A DNA stretch of 44,033 bases, from contig CAZOBJ010000018.1 in the NCBI GenBank assembly GCA_964577825.1, positions 1-44,033 of the forward strand, in the 5' to 3' direction. A program made the translations under genes and the position numbers. The DNA is from CAZOBJ01 sp964577825. GTDB taxonomy: Bacteria > Planctomycetota > SZUA-567 > JAFGNG01. This document shows positions 15,670-24,344 of the stretch, piece by piece. Under the pieces are notes generated by a model, which did not search any database, was not told the origin of the DNA, and saw nothing but the letters and a program-made list of their open reading frames with translations. How positions within the stretch are numbered: the stretch's first letter is position 1; every line of letters starts with the position of its first letter.

Positions 15670-16746
15670 TCACCCCGCCAGCCACTCGTCCAGGTGGGCG
15701 GCAACGAACGCGTCGTCGTTGAGCTCGGGGTACTGGCGGCAGACGCGGTCGATGGCCCGGGCCTGGCCGGGCGAGAGGTCCAGGGACGGGTCCAGGCACC
15801 AGGTGCCCGCCAAGAGCCCCTGGCGGCGCAGGAACTCGTGCACGCCGGGCAGCACCCCGCGGTAGCCGTTGGCCGCGTCGAAGGCCGCGGCGTTCACGTC
15901 GGTCACCTGCACGGCGAGCGTCAAGAGCTCGCGCGGCACCGGCCCGCCCGCGTCGCAGACCTCGCGGATGCGGTCGAGCTGTTCGACCGCGCGGCGGGTC
16001 CAGAACGCCCAGTGGCCCAGCAGCCCCCCGACCATGCGCGCCTCCACCTCGCCCCCGGACGTGCGCACCCGGTGCGGGGCGAGGAGGTCCAGGACGATGT
16101 GGTCGTCGTTGCCGGTGTAGAGCGCAATGTCCCTGGCGCGCCCGGCCTCGCACACCGCGCGCACCACGTCCAGGGTCTGGTACCGGTTGAACGGCGCGAT
16201 CTTGACGGCCACCACGTTCTCGATGTCCGCGAACGCGCGCCAGAACGCATAGGGGAGCACGCGCCCGCCCGCCGCGGGCTGCAGGTAGAACCCCACGAGC
16301 GGCATGACCTCGGCCACGGCACGGCAGTGCGCAAGGAGCGTGTCCGTGCCCTCGTCGCGCAGCGCGCCCAGGCCCAACAGGCACGCGTGATACCCGAGCT
16401 CCCGGGCGAGCCCGGCCTCGCGCACGGCCTGGTCGGTGGGCCCGATCACGCCCGCGACGCGGAAGAGCTCCCGCCCGCGGCGCCGGCCCCAGGCCTGCGC
16501 GGTGTCGCTCGCCAGCCGCAGCACGGGTTCGAGCAGGCCGACCTTCGGGTCATGGATCTCGAACTGGGTCGAGTGCACCCCGGCGGCCAGCCCCCCCGCG
16601 CCCGCGTCCACGTAGTAGCGCACGAGCGCGCGCTCGCGCCGTTCGTCGAACTTGCGGTCCGCGTCGAGCGCCAGCGGCAGGGCCGGGATCGCCACGCCGC
16701 GGCGCACGGCGTCCAGGATGTGACCGGGGAGTTCGTCGCGATGCAT
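15670..16746 (-). CDS. Dihydrodipicolinate synthase (DapA)-family aldolase/lyase-like protein
   Basis: 358 residues from the ATG at 16746, preceded by AAGGGAACG. The TIM-barrel pattern of the DapA/NanA family is visible: an N-terminal AIPALPLALDADRKFD strand, the substrate-loop region AGGLAAGVHSTQFEI, and NVVAVKIAPFNRYQ carrying the Schiff-base Lys, followed by YTGNDDHIV. It is longer than typical DapA (about 300 residues) because of a C-terminal helical extension. The usual DapA GTTGE loop is changed, so lysine synthesis is unlikely; a sugar-acid or keto-acid aldolase/dehydratase is more probable. It follows an epimerase gene by 23 bases, a pairing that suggests a joint sugar-degradation step. 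Confidence 0.8.
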   Translation of the reverse strand: MHRDELPGHILDAVRRGVAIPALPLALDADRKFDERRERALVRYYVDAGAGGLAAGVHSTQFEIHDPKVGLLEPVLRLASDTAQAWGRRRGRELFRVAGVIGPTDQAVREAGLARELGYHACLLGLGALRDEGTDTLLAHCRAVAEVMPLVGFYLQPAAGGRVLPYAFWRAFADIENVVAVKIAPFNRYQTLDVVRAVCEAGRARDIALYTGNDDHIVLDLLAPHRVRTSGGEVEARMVGGLLGHWAFWTRRAVEQLDRIREVCDAGGPVPRELLTLAVQVTDVNAAAFDAANGYRGVLPGVHEFLRRQGLLAGTWCLDPSLDLSPGQARAIDRVCRQYPELNDDAFVAAHLDEWLAG

Positions 16747-16769
16747 GGAGCGTTCCCTTGCGCCGAGGC

Positions 16770-17822
16770 TCAGTACCGGCCGTCGGTTGTCTCGAAGTGC
16801 GCGGGCTTGTCCAGGCTGCGCCCGCCGCGCCGCACCCAGCGAGCGGTCCACGCGAGGGCCGTGCGCGCGTCCACGCCGGGCGGGCCGAACAGGTCCAGGG
16901 CCCGGCGCGCGTCGCCCAGGCAGGCGCGCTCGCCCTCTTCGCCCGAGAAAGACACCTCCCGGCCCAGGATCCGCCCGCAGGCGAGCGCCACCTCGCGCAC
17001 GGACAGGACCTCCGGGCCGGTGACGTTGAGCACCGCGGGCGGGCTGGCGGTGTGCTCGAGGCACCGCAGGGCCTGGCGGTTCGCGTCCGCCTGCCAGATG
17101 GCGTTCACGCGCGGCACGGACAGGGGCACGGGCTCGCCCTCCCACACCCAGCGGGCGATGTCGTGCAGCACCCCGTACCGCGGCTCGACCGCGTAGAACA
17201 GGCGCACCAGGCACATGGGCGTGCCCTGCGCGCGGCTGAAGTGCTCGAACACGCGCTCGCGCCCGAGGCACGACTGGGCGTACTCGCCCCGCGGGTCCGG
17301 GGGGTCGTCCTCCGTGCATCCTCGACTGTCGGCGGGCACGAAGGGGTAGACCCCGCCCGTGGAAAAGGCCACGATGCGGCTCGCGCGGTAGCGGCGCGCC
17401 ACGTACGCGGGCGCCACGGTGTTCATGGCCCAGGTGAGCGCCTCCCGGCCAGCGGTGCCGAACTTGCGGCCGGCCATGTATACCACGTTCTCGGCCTCGG
17501 GCAGGTTGTCCACGGCCCGGGGGTCCAGGAGGTCGCAGCGCACGGTCTGTACGCCCACGGCCTCGAGCAGGTCCCGCGCGCGCGGGTCCGAGAACCGCGC
17601 CACGCCGATCACCCGGCGGTCGACCCCGGCCTCGCGCGAGGCGCGCACCGCGGCTCGGGCCAGGGACACGCCCATCTTGCCGGCCACGCCCAGGACCGCG
17701 AGGTCGCCCCCCACCCGGCCCATGCACGCGACAAGCGCCTCATCGGGCTGGGAGAGGAGGTCCTCGATCTCCTCCTCGGTGCGGGGTCCCTCGGGGGCGG
17801 ACGGAGTCTGGGCGTCGGGCAT
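16770..17822 (-). CDS. NAD-dependent epimerase/dehydratase-family protein
   Basis: 350 residues from the ATG at 17822 with a strong ribosome site (AAAGGGGGAGCC). After a polar N-terminus, LAVLGVAGKMGVSLARAAVR (about residue 42 onwards) is a Rossmann glycine-rich loop of the extended SDR superfamily. RAVDNLPEAENVVYMAG follows the expected core. FSTGGVYPF is the catalytic Ser/Thr strand and EYAQSCLGRE replaces the usual YxxxK, with Tyr present but no Lys four residues on. It may therefore have altered catalysis. It has its own promoter and is co-transcribed with the DapA-like gene. Confidence 0.78.
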   Translation of the reverse strand: MPDAQTPSAPEGPRTEEEIEDLLSQPDEALVACMGRVGGDLAVLGVAGKMGVSLARAAVRASREAGVDRRVIGVARFSDPRARDLLEAVGVQTVRCDLLDPRAVDNLPEAENVVYMAGRKFGTAGREALTWAMNTVAPAYVARRYRASRIVAFSTGGVYPFVPADSRGCTEDDPPDPRGEYAQSCLGRERVFEHFSRAQGTPMCLVRLFYAVEPRYGVLHDIARWVWEGEPVPLSVPRVNAIWQADANRQALRCLEHTASPPAVLNVTGPEVLSVREVALACGRILGREVSFSGEEGERACLGDARRALDLFGPPGVDARTALAWTARWVRRGGRSLDKPAHFETTDGRY

Positions 17823-17872
17823 TGGCTCCCCCTTTGCGAGCGGCGCGGCGGCTGGTTCCGCTTGGCCCCGCC

Positions 17873-17900
17873 AGTGTATCCGAACCGGGGCAGGCGTCAA
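17873..17900 (-). promoter_or_regulatory. Promoter of the epimerase/DapA-like operon
   Basis: On the minus strand TTGACG (17900-17895) and TACACT (17878-17873) are separated by 16 bases, about 50 bases upstream of the ATG at 17822. It has the same short spacer as other promoters in this window. Confidence 0.55.
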
Positions 17901-17966
17901 CATTGCATGTGCGCGAACGCTGCACGGGCGGGCAGCGTGTCTCCGGAGGTCGGTAGAGACCGACAA

Positions 17967-19079
17967 TCAAGAAAACCCGAGTTGCCGGTGAAGACGTTCA
18001 AGCAGGGAGGGACCGTTGTCCGAGCACTCCGCGCGAATCTTGAGCGCCTCGTCCCGCTTGGCCAGGAACGCGTCGGCCACGTCCGGGTCGAAATGCGTGC
18101 CGCGGCCTTCGCCGATGATCTCGAACGCGCGCTCGGGCGGCAGGGCCTTGCGGTACGGCCGGTCCGAGGTGAGCGCGTCGAACACGTCGGCCGCCGCGGT
18201 GATGCGCGCGGAGACCGGCGTCTCGTCCTTGCGCAGGCCCTTGGGGTATCCGGAGCCGTCCCACTTCTCGTGATGGCCGACCGCGATGGTCTCGGCCAGG
18301 CGGATGAGGTCCGACTTCGCGCCTTTCAGGATGTCGGAGCCGAGCACGGTGTGCTGCTTCATGATCTCCCATTCCGCAGGGTCGAGCTTGCCGGGCTTGA
18401 GCAGAATGCGATCCGGGATGCCGATTTTGCCCACGTCGTGCATGGGCGCCGCGTACAGGATGGACTCGGCCATGCCATCGTTGAGGCCCATCGTCCTGGC
18501 CACAAGCTCGCTGTAGCGCCCGACCCGCCGCACGTGCGACCCGGTGTCCTCGTCGCGGTACTCGGCCGCGCGGGAGAGACGGTACACGGTCTCCAGGCTC
18601 GCGTCCCGGAGGATGCCCACCATCTGCTCCAGCTGCTCGGTGCGCTTGGCCACCTCCTGCTCGAGCTCGCGCTGATAGTCGCGCAGATGGTCGTAGTAGG
18701 CCTTGACCTTCAAGAGCGCACGCACGCGCACCTGCAGCTCCTGCACGCGCACGGGCTTGGTGAGGAAGTCGTCGGCCCCGGCCTCGATGGCTCGGATGCG
18801 GTCCTCGACGTCGCCGAGGGCGGTGATCATCATCACCGGAATCGCCCGGGTCTCGTCCTGCGACTTGAGACGCCGCAACAGGTCGATGCCGTTCATCCCG
18901 GGCATGGCCACGTCCGAGAGCACGATGTCCGGCGGCTGGGCGGCGATCTCTTCTAAGGCGTCTTGGCCGCTCGTGGCAAGGGCTACCTCGCAGCCCAGCG
19001 GGCGCAGCATTTCGGAGAGCACGGCCAGCACGCTCTGCTCGTCATCCACGATCAGAACGCGACGCTTCGTATCCGCCAT
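17967..19079 (-). CDS. HD-GYP response regulator (cyclic-di-GMP phosphodiesterase)
   Basis: 370 residues from an ATG behind AGAGGAGACGGCG. Residues 1-120 are a complete receiver: acidic pair VDDE, phosphoacceptor Asp56 (IVLSDVAMPG) and Lys108 (FLTKP). A coiled-coil linker (about 122-165) leads to an HD-GYP domain with HD at 214-215 (HDVGKIGIP), the HHEKWDGSGYP motif near 270-280 and SDRPYRKAL. Such RpfG-like proteins hydrolyse cyclic-di-GMP once phosphorylated. It lies 34 bases downstream of a hybrid histidine kinase, its probable partner. Cyclic-di-GMP often controls exopolysaccharide export, so a link with the Wza/Wzc block is possible but unproven. Confidence 0.92.
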   Translation of the reverse strand: MADTKRRVLIVDDEQSVLAVLSEMLRPLGCEVALATSGQDALEEIAAQPPDIVLSDVAMPGMNGIDLLRRLKSQDETRAIPVMMITALGDVEDRIRAIEAGADDFLTKPVRVQELQVRVRALLKVKAYYDHLRDYQRELEQEVAKRTEQLEQMVGILRDASLETVYRLSRAAEYRDEDTGSHVRRVGRYSELVARTMGLNDGMAESILYAAPMHDVGKIGIPDRILLKPGKLDPAEWEIMKQHTVLGSDILKGAKSDLIRLAETIAVGHHEKWDGSGYPKGLRKDETPVSARITAAADVFDALTSDRPYRKALPPERAFEIIGEGRGTHFDPDVADAFLAKRDEALKIRAECSDNGPSLLERLHRQLGFS

Positions 19080-19113
19080 CGCCGTCTCCTCTTCTCGGCC
19101 GCGGGGCCTCGTC

Positions 19114-21096
19114 TTACGTGGGGTTTGTCGCGCCTCCCGCCGACCACTTCGCCAGGGCCTGCATGATCGCAGTGCGCAGAGATTGGGGCTCGACCGGCTT
19201 GGCGAGCACGGCGTCCACCCCCTGCTGGCCGGGCTGGGGCATTTCGCCGGCCCCGAAGCCGCTCATCAACACGACCGGCCGGTTCCAGCCCTGTTCGCGC
19301 AGGGCCCGGACCAGGCCCAAGCCGTCCATGTTCGGCATGGCCTGATCGGCGACGATGACCTCGTGGGCCTTGGGGTCGAGCTTCTGGAGGGCCTCTCGGC
19401 CGTCGGCCGCTTCGTCGACATGATGCCCCTCTCGCTCCAGCCAGCCGCGCAGCACGGTGCGCACCGCGGCCTCGTCGTCCACGACCAGTATGCGCAGGGG
19501 ATGGACCGCGGAAGTCCCTTGCGGGCCCTTGTCCTCCTTGGGCATCACCGCGGCCCGTCCGGGCAGACGAATCTGGAAGGTGGTCCCCTGGCCCACGTCG
19601 CTTCGGACCTCCATGCTGCCGCCGTGACGCTCGACCACGCCGTAGGCCACCGACAGCCCCAGCCCGGTGCCGGCCGCGCCCTTGGTGGTGAAGAACGGTT
19701 CCAGGCACTGTCGGCGCGTGGTCTCGTCCATGCCCACGCCGGTGTCCGCCACCTCCAGCACGGCGTCCGGCCCCTGGGCGCGCGTGCGCACGGTCAAGGT
19801 GCCGCCCTCGGGCATGGCGTCGACCGCGTTGAACACGAGGTTCGTGACCGCCTCGCGCAGGTCGGTGCCCGCGGCCAGGACCTCCGGGCTATCCCGGAAG
19901 TCGCGCTCCACGCGGATCTCGCGTCCTGCGGCCTGGGCCTGGCTGCGCCACTTCGGTTCGGTGATGCGCAGGACCTCGTCGGCGACCGACTCCAGCCGGA
20001 CCGGGCCCACCCGCTCGGTCTCCCCGCGATGCCGGTAGAACTCGCGCATGCGCTGCACAATGCCTGTGGCGTCCTGGCACGCGGTTTTGATGGCCTGCAG
20101 CATCTCTCGGCTGCGCTCGCTGTCGTAGCTGTCCGGGTATTCGAGCAGCAGGTCGCAATGCCCGCCGATGACCATGAGCTGGTTGTTGAACTCGTGCGCA
20201 ATGCCGCTGGCCATCTGGGCCAGGGCGCGCAGCCGCTCCTGATCGATGACCTGCTTCTGGGCGTCGCGCAGTTGGCCGACGGCCTCTTCCTGGCGCTGGT
20301 TCGCCTCCCGCAGGGCCTGTTCGGCCTGAAGCCGCTCGCGCGCGTCCACGAACCCGACGATCAGGTACCCATTCTCCTCGTCGCTGATCTGCATGGAACT
20401 GACGGTCTTGAGGATCGGAATCTCGGTCCCGTCCGCGGCGAGATACACGCTCACGCCGTTCGGCTTGGCCTCCGAACACTCGGTCGACGGGCAGGCGCCC
20501 GGGGGGCGCGCACATAGGAAGTCACGAGCCTTGCGGCCGATCAGCTCCTCGCGGGCGAGTCCAGCCAAGCGCGCGGCCATCGGGTTCGCATCGTCAATGG
20601 TACCGGCGGCCTCGTTCACGATCATCAACCCGGTGGGCACGGCCTCGAAAATGCGCCGAAACCGCAGCTCGCTCACGCGCAGGGCCTCGGCGGCGCGGCG
20701 CTTGTCCCTGCGTACGGCCGCGTCGCGCAGCTCGCGGCGCAGGGCCTCCGGCAGCCGGGAGAGATTGTCCTTCATCACGTAGTCGGTGGCGCCCGTTTTC
20801 ATGAGCGCAACCGCGGTCTCGTGCGAAATCGTGCCCGAGACCACGATGAAAGGAACGTCCTCGCCTCGTTCCTGGACCAGGCGCAGCGCGTCCAACCCGG
20901 TGAAGCCCGACATCCGGTAATCGGCGATGATGGCGTCCCAGTCCTGCCGGTCCAGCGCAGCGAGCAAGCCCTCCGCGTTGGCTACGCGGTCCCATTGCGG
21001 CGCATACCCGCCCGCGCGCAGCGCGCGGACCGCGAGCAGGGCGTCGTCTTCCCGGTCTTCGAGGATGAGCACGCGCACGGGCTCGCCGCAGGGCAT
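19114..21096 (-). CDS. Hybrid sensor histidine kinase (REC-PAS-HisKA-HATPase-REC)
   Basis: 660 residues from the ATG at 21096, preceded by GGGAGAGAGATC. Order: receiver 1 (Asp59 in IIADYRM, Lys109), PAS (about 145-270), dimerisation/phosphoacceptor helix with His near residue 300 (MASGIAHEFNNQL), ATPase (NLVFNAVDAM, DTGVGMD, GTGLGLSVAYGVVERHGG) and receiver 2 (VVDDEAAVR, Asp near 582 in VIVADQAMP). There is no transmembrane segment, so it is cytosolic. The PAS holds a Cys cluster (FLCARPPGACPSTECSEA), a pattern seen in some soluble hybrid kinases. It probably passes phosphate to the HD-GYP protein encoded next. Confidence 0.92.
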   Translation of the reverse strand: MPCGEPVRVLILEDREDDALLAVRALRAGGYAPQWDRVANAEGLLAALDRQDWDAIIADYRMSGFTGLDALRLVQERGEDVPFIVVSGTISHETAVALMKTGATDYVMKDNLSRLPEALRRELRDAAVRRDKRRAAEALRVSELRFRRIFEAVPTGLMIVNEAAGTIDDANPMAARLAGLAREELIGRKARDFLCARPPGACPSTECSEAKPNGVSVYLAADGTEIPILKTVSSMQISDEENGYLIVGFVDARERLQAEQALREANQRQEEAVGQLRDAQKQVIDQERLRALAQMASGIAHEFNNQLMVIGGHCDLLLEYPDSYDSERSREMLQAIKTACQDATGIVQRMREFYRHRGETERVGPVRLESVADEVLRITEPKWRSQAQAAGREIRVERDFRDSPEVLAAGTDLREAVTNLVFNAVDAMPEGGTLTVRTRAQGPDAVLEVADTGVGMDETTRRQCLEPFFTTKGAAGTGLGLSVAYGVVERHGGSMEVRSDVGQGTTFQIRLPGRAAVMPKEDKGPQGTSAVHPLRILVVDDEAAVRTVLRGWLEREGHHVDEAADGREALQKLDPKAHEVIVADQAMPNMDGLGLVRALREQGWNRPVVLMSGFGAGEMPQPGQQGVDAVLAKPVEPQSLRTAIMQALAKWSAGGATNPT

Positions 21097-21278
21097 GATC
21101 TCTCTCCCGGTACATGCAAGGCCGCCGCAGCGGCGTTGTCGCGCGTCGCCGGTCCTCCGGGGGGCCCGCTCCGCGGGCCAGGGGCTCCTTTCCGGCCCGG
21201 GGCTGCCAGGACGGGGACTCCGAAACCATTTCCATATCGCGCGCGTCCGCTGCTGCTTGCGCACCGTCCGCAGAATAC

Positions 21279-21307
21279 AATATGCGAAAGGATACATAGA
21301 ATGTCAA
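21279..21307 (-). promoter_or_regulatory. Promoter of the histidine kinase/HD-GYP operon
   Basis: On the minus strand TTGACA (21307-21302) and CATATT (21284-21279) are separated by 17 bases, within an AT-rich patch. The leader to the ATG at 21096 is about 175 bases and contains a perfect 7-bp hairpin (GGCCCGC / GCGGGCC, 21163-21179). Confidence 0.55.
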
Positions 21308-21309
21308 AT

Positions 21310-21566
21310 GAGGAGCGCAAGAAACCGATGTGAGTTGAGGGTCAACCTCGGCTGCTTCGTGCAGTTGCCCATTCCGCAAGGCATTATGCGGAGCAGGACA
21401 ACGGGGCCGCATTCAGGAATGTTCGTGATGGGTCCACGCCAGGTCCGAGGCAGGCCGGGACGCCTGTGAACGTGCTGCGCAGGCCGGGGCCCTCCGCAAG
21501 GAGCCCGTGCGCATTGGCCAGGCAGCTCGGCGTGGCTCGACCAGGCCGGGCATGCGCCCTCGCGCG
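21310..21566. other. Intergenic region without a recognised gene
   Basis: Between the kinase promoter and the end of the anti-sigma gene I see no frame with protein-like composition or ribosome site on either strand, and no hairpin followed by a T-run. Base composition is more mixed than in the flanking genes. Confidence 0.5.
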
Positions 21567-23540
21567 TCACGGGGATTCTGTAGGAGCGGATTCCTCCCGC
21601 GCGGCATCGGCCCCAGTGACGTCCGTGCCTAGACGCTTGGCCACGCGGTCGGCTAGGTCCGGATCGCGCTCGCGCAGGGTCAAGAGCGCCTCGCGGGCCC
21701 GGGCCTCGTCTCCCAGGGCCCAAAGGGCCAGGACCCGGATCTCGAGCGCCGCGGCGGCGAACGCGCCCACGTCTTCGGGCACCTCCTGTGCCGAGCGCAG
21801 GGCCCGGGCATAGTCGCCCGCCCGGTATTCGGCCAAGGCCCGGGTCAGGGCCCGGGGCGCCGCGGCCTCCTCGCCCGGTCCCGTACGCGCCATGTCCGCG
21901 CGGGCCGCCTCCGCGCCCGCCTCCTGCGCGGGGAGCTCTGGCGCGCGCGCACGGCGCATGCCTGCAATGCCCTCTCGCTCGGCGGCGTCTGCCCCGTCGA
22001 ACGCCCCGCCATCCGAAGGCAGGGCCTCCTCTACAGCGGGGGGCCCCTCCACCGCCAGTCCGGCCAAGACATCTTCGCCGCGCTGCACAAGGCGCGCGGC
22101 GAGCTCCGGCTGAGGCACAGGCCTGCCGCGCACTCCCCCGGTCCCCTCGCCTGGGGGCCCTGTCGCTGTCTCAACGCGGGGTCGCGAGCGCATCGGGGTC
22201 TCCCCGAACTCGGGGCCCTCGGTCAGCCCCAGATCGGCAAGCAGCCGCCCCCCGCCATCCGCACGCTCCGGCGCGGCTGCGGGCGCCTCGGGCGCGGGCT
22301 CGATCGGGACGGGCGGGGTCAGCTCCGCCGGGGCGGGCCGGGGTTCTTCGGGCGCGTCCGCCGCGGCGAGCCCATGATCCACGGTCCCCCCGGGCCCTGA
22401 GGCGGGCTTACGCGCAGGCGGCGATGGAGCGCCTGCGACCTCATTCCCGACCGCAGGCTCGGGCCCTGGCACGCCCGGCCCCGGGGGTGCAGGTTCTAGT
22501 GTGCCTGTCGCCTTGCGCTCAAGGGCCTCGGTCGTCGCACTCGCGTCAGGCGCCTCTTTCGTCGGAGGCGCGGCGAGGGCCTCCTCACGCTCCTTGGGGA
22601 GCTCAAGCGCGTAGCGCCCGAATTGCAGCTCCGCTTCGGGCGGCTCGGCGCGCGCCCTGTCAACGGGCTCAGCCGCTGCCCGCGGACCGGCCTCTCCTGC
22701 CTCGGCTGCACGGTCTCTTTCGAGCTCGTGCGCCTGGGGCATGGCCTCGTCCACCTCGGCTACGCGGTCCTGTTCCAGCGCAGACACCTCGAACATGGTC
22801 TCCTCTACCTCGGCTGCACGGTCCGCTTCCAAACCGGGCGCCTCGGGTATGGGCTCGCGCTGTGCGCGCGCCTCGGCGAGAAGGGCCCCGCGCGCGCCAT
22901 CCTCGGCCTGTTCCTCGGTCTCGGGCGCCCGTGCCTCGGCCAGACCCGACGCCCCCTGTTCCACCTCGGCCCGCGACACGGCGCCGCGCGTCTGCATGGA
23001 CTTGGCCCGGGCGAGCAGCCGGTCGACCTCGGGCGAGGCGGGCTCAGAGGTAGCGGCAGGCGGCGGCGCGGCCCGCTCCTCGCGCGCGGGCGTGGAGCGC
23101 CGCTGCGGGCTCTCGGCCACGCGGCCGTCTGCGTCCGTCCGGTCGGCCCGATAGCCTCGGGGCGCGAGCCCGACCTCCTCCTCCGGGGCGCGCCAGGCAT
23201 GCACCACCATGAGGAACACCACCACGAACAGGGCCGCGGCCGCGAACGCGGGATGGCGCACCACGCGCAGCCAGTCCGGCTGGAGCACGCGCACGCGGCG
23301 GCGCACCCGCCCCGCGGGACGTCTGGGCCGGGCGGCCTGCGCGGCCCGGGCGGGCGCGCCTTCGGGCGGCGCGGGCCGGGGCGCCTCGCGATAGGCGGCG
23401 AGCACCGCCTCGGCCTCCTCGGCCGCGCGGCGGCAGTCCGGGCAGGCGGCCAGATGCGCGGCCACGGCCTCGCGCACCTCGGGCGCGGCCTCGCCGTACA
23501 CATAGTCGGTCAGATGCTCGCGCACCTCAGGGCAGTCCAT
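21567..23540 (-). CDS. Very large anti-sigma factor with zinc-finger head and Ala/Pro/Glu-rich extracytoplasmic part
   Basis: 657 residues from the ATG at 23540, overlapping the sigma-factor gene by 14 bases. The head is a zf-HC2-type anti-sigma domain: Cys3, His29, Cys33, Cys36 (AAHLAACPDCRRA). A single transmembrane helix follows (about 98-115, FAAAALFVVVFLMVVHAW). The remaining 540 residues are low-complexity, rich in Ala, Pro, Glu and Arg, and include three 18-residue repeats beginning LEADRAAEVEE, LEQDRVAEVDE and LERDRAAEAGE (about 237-290). The last 75 residues form a TPR-like helical pair (EYRAGDYARALRSAQ, LALWALGDEARAREAL). It should hold the ECF sigma factor inactive at the membrane. 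Usual anti-sigma factors are about 200-300 residues. Confidence 0.82.
   Translation of the reverse strand: MDCPEVREHLTDYVYGEAAPEVREAVAAHLAACPDCRRAAEEAEAVLAAYREAPRPAPPEGAPARAAQAARPRRPAGRVRRRVRVLQPDWLRVVRHPAFAAAALFVVVFLMVVHAWRAPEEEVGLAPRGYRADRTDADGRVAESPQRRSTPAREERAAPPPAATSEPASPEVDRLLARAKSMQTRGAVSRAEVEQGASGLAEARAPETEEQAEDGARGALLAEARAQREPIPEAPGLEADRAAEVEETMFEVSALEQDRVAEVDEAMPQAHELERDRAAEAGEAGPRAAAEPVDRARAEPPEAELQFGRYALELPKEREEALAAPPTKEAPDASATTEALERKATGTLEPAPPGPGVPGPEPAVGNEVAGAPSPPARKPASGPGGTVDHGLAAADAPEEPRPAPAELTPPVPIEPAPEAPAAAPERADGGGRLLADLGLTEGPEFGETPMRSRPRVETATGPPGEGTGGVRGRPVPQPELAARLVQRGEDVLAGLAVEGPPAVEEALPSDGGAFDGADAAEREGIAGMRRARAPELPAQEAGAEAARADMARTGPGEEAAAPRALTRALAEYRAGDYARALRSAQEVPEDVGAFAAAALEIRVLALWALGDEARAREALLTLRERDPDLADRVAKRLGTDVTGADAAREESAPTESP
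22671..22832 (-). repeat. Three tandem 54-bp coding repeats in the anti-sigma gene
   Basis: Three consecutive 18-codon units each start LExDRxAE and contain a Glu-rich turn; the first two are most alike (EVEETMFEVSA against EVDEAMPQAHE). They predict a charged helical rod in the extracytoplasmic part. Confidence 0.6.
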
Positions 23541-24189
23541 GGTCACGCACCTCGGGGCCAAGAGACGTGCGCAGCCGCTCCAGGGCGTAGCGCATCCGGC
23601 TCTTCGCCGTGTCCTTTCCCGTGCCGGTCAGGCGGCCGATCTCCTCGAACGTGAGCCCGGCCTCTTCCTTGAGCAGGAACACCTCGCGCTGCGCAGCGGG
23701 CAGGGCCTCCACCGCGCGCACGATCACCTCACCCAGCTCGGCCCGCTCCGCGGCCGCGGGCGGGTCCTGCACTGGGTCCGACGCGCGGGCGGTCGGGTCC
23801 ACGGGCGGGACGGCCTCCCCGTACTCCAGGCGCACGAGGCGCGGGCGCCGTCCCTGGCGGCGCAGCGCGTCCAGGCACGCGTTGCGCGCGATCTGGAAAA
23901 GCCAGGTCGCCGCGCTCGCGCGTCTCGCGAACCCGCCGGCGCCTCGCGCGGCCTTCATGCACACTTCCTGGTACACGTCTTCGGCCATGTGATGGTCACC
24001 CAGGTACCGTCGCACGAACGCGAACAAGCGCCCTCCCGTGCGGGCGAAGATCTCCTCGAACGCGGGCTCGTCGCCCTGCGCGTACGCGGCCAAGAGCTCC
24101 TCGTCGGTGCGCAGCGGCTCGGCCGCGTCTGCCGGGCTGTCTACAGGGATAGACGCAGTGGGAGCCGGATCGGGTCTGCCCGAATTCAT
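23527..24189 (-). CDS. ECF-type RNA polymerase sigma factor
   Basis: 220 residues from the ATG at 24189 behind GGAGGGGAGGTGC. Region 2 runs from LLAAYAQGDEPAFEEIFART through DVYQEVCMKAARGA and AATWLFQIARNACLDALRR. Region 4 contains ALPAAQREVFLLKEEAGLTF, then EEIGRLTGTGKDTAKSRM. There is no region 3, as expected for an ECF sigma. Its 3' end overlaps the anti-sigma gene, a standard cognate pair with translational coupling. A 40-residue acidic/Pro-rich N-terminal extension precedes region 2. The promoter at 24232-24260 faces that of lepB, which it might also influence. Confidence 0.92.
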   Translation of the reverse strand: MNSGRPDPAPTASIPVDSPADAAEPLRTDEELLAAYAQGDEPAFEEIFARTGGRLFAFVRRYLGDHHMAEDVYQEVCMKAARGAGGFARRASAATWLFQIARNACLDALRRQGRRPRLVRLEYGEAVPPVDPTARASDPVQDPPAAAERAELGEVIVRAVEALPAAQREVFLLKEEAGLTFEEIGRLTGTGKDTAKSRMRYALERLRTSLGPEVRDHGLP

Positions 24190-24231
24190 GCACCTCCCCT
24201 CCGGACCCGTTTCCCACGGGGTCCGCAGGGA

Positions 24232-24260
24232 ATTGAACCGCGCGCCAGCCGGCATGTCAA
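24232..24260 (-). promoter_or_regulatory. Promoter of the sigma/anti-sigma operon
   Basis: On the minus strand TTGACA (24260-24255) and TTCAAT (24237-24232) are 17 bases apart, with the -10 element about 40 bases from the ATG at 24189. The -35 is perfect, the -10 weaker. It lies back to back with the lepB promoter, whose -35 is only 16 bases away. Confidence 0.5.
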
Positions 24261-24276
24261 GCCGGCCACAAAGGCT

Positions 24277-24305
24277 TTGACTTGCCCCATGCGCGCCGCT
24301 AGGCT
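24277..24305 (+). promoter_or_regulatory. Promoter of lepB
   Basis: TTGACT (24277-24282) and TAGGCT (24300-24305) are separated by 17 bases. The leader of about 30 bases contains the ribosome site CAGGAGAGGTCC before the ATG at 24345. Confidence 0.55.
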
Positions 24306-24344
24306 GCATGCGCGCCCCCGTGCCGTGGCGCGCAGGAGAGGTCC

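Noticed and set aside
18703..20517. A 604-codon plus-strand frame opposite the histidine kinase
   Set aside because: It is antisense to clear kinase and receiver motifs and has no recognisable domain.
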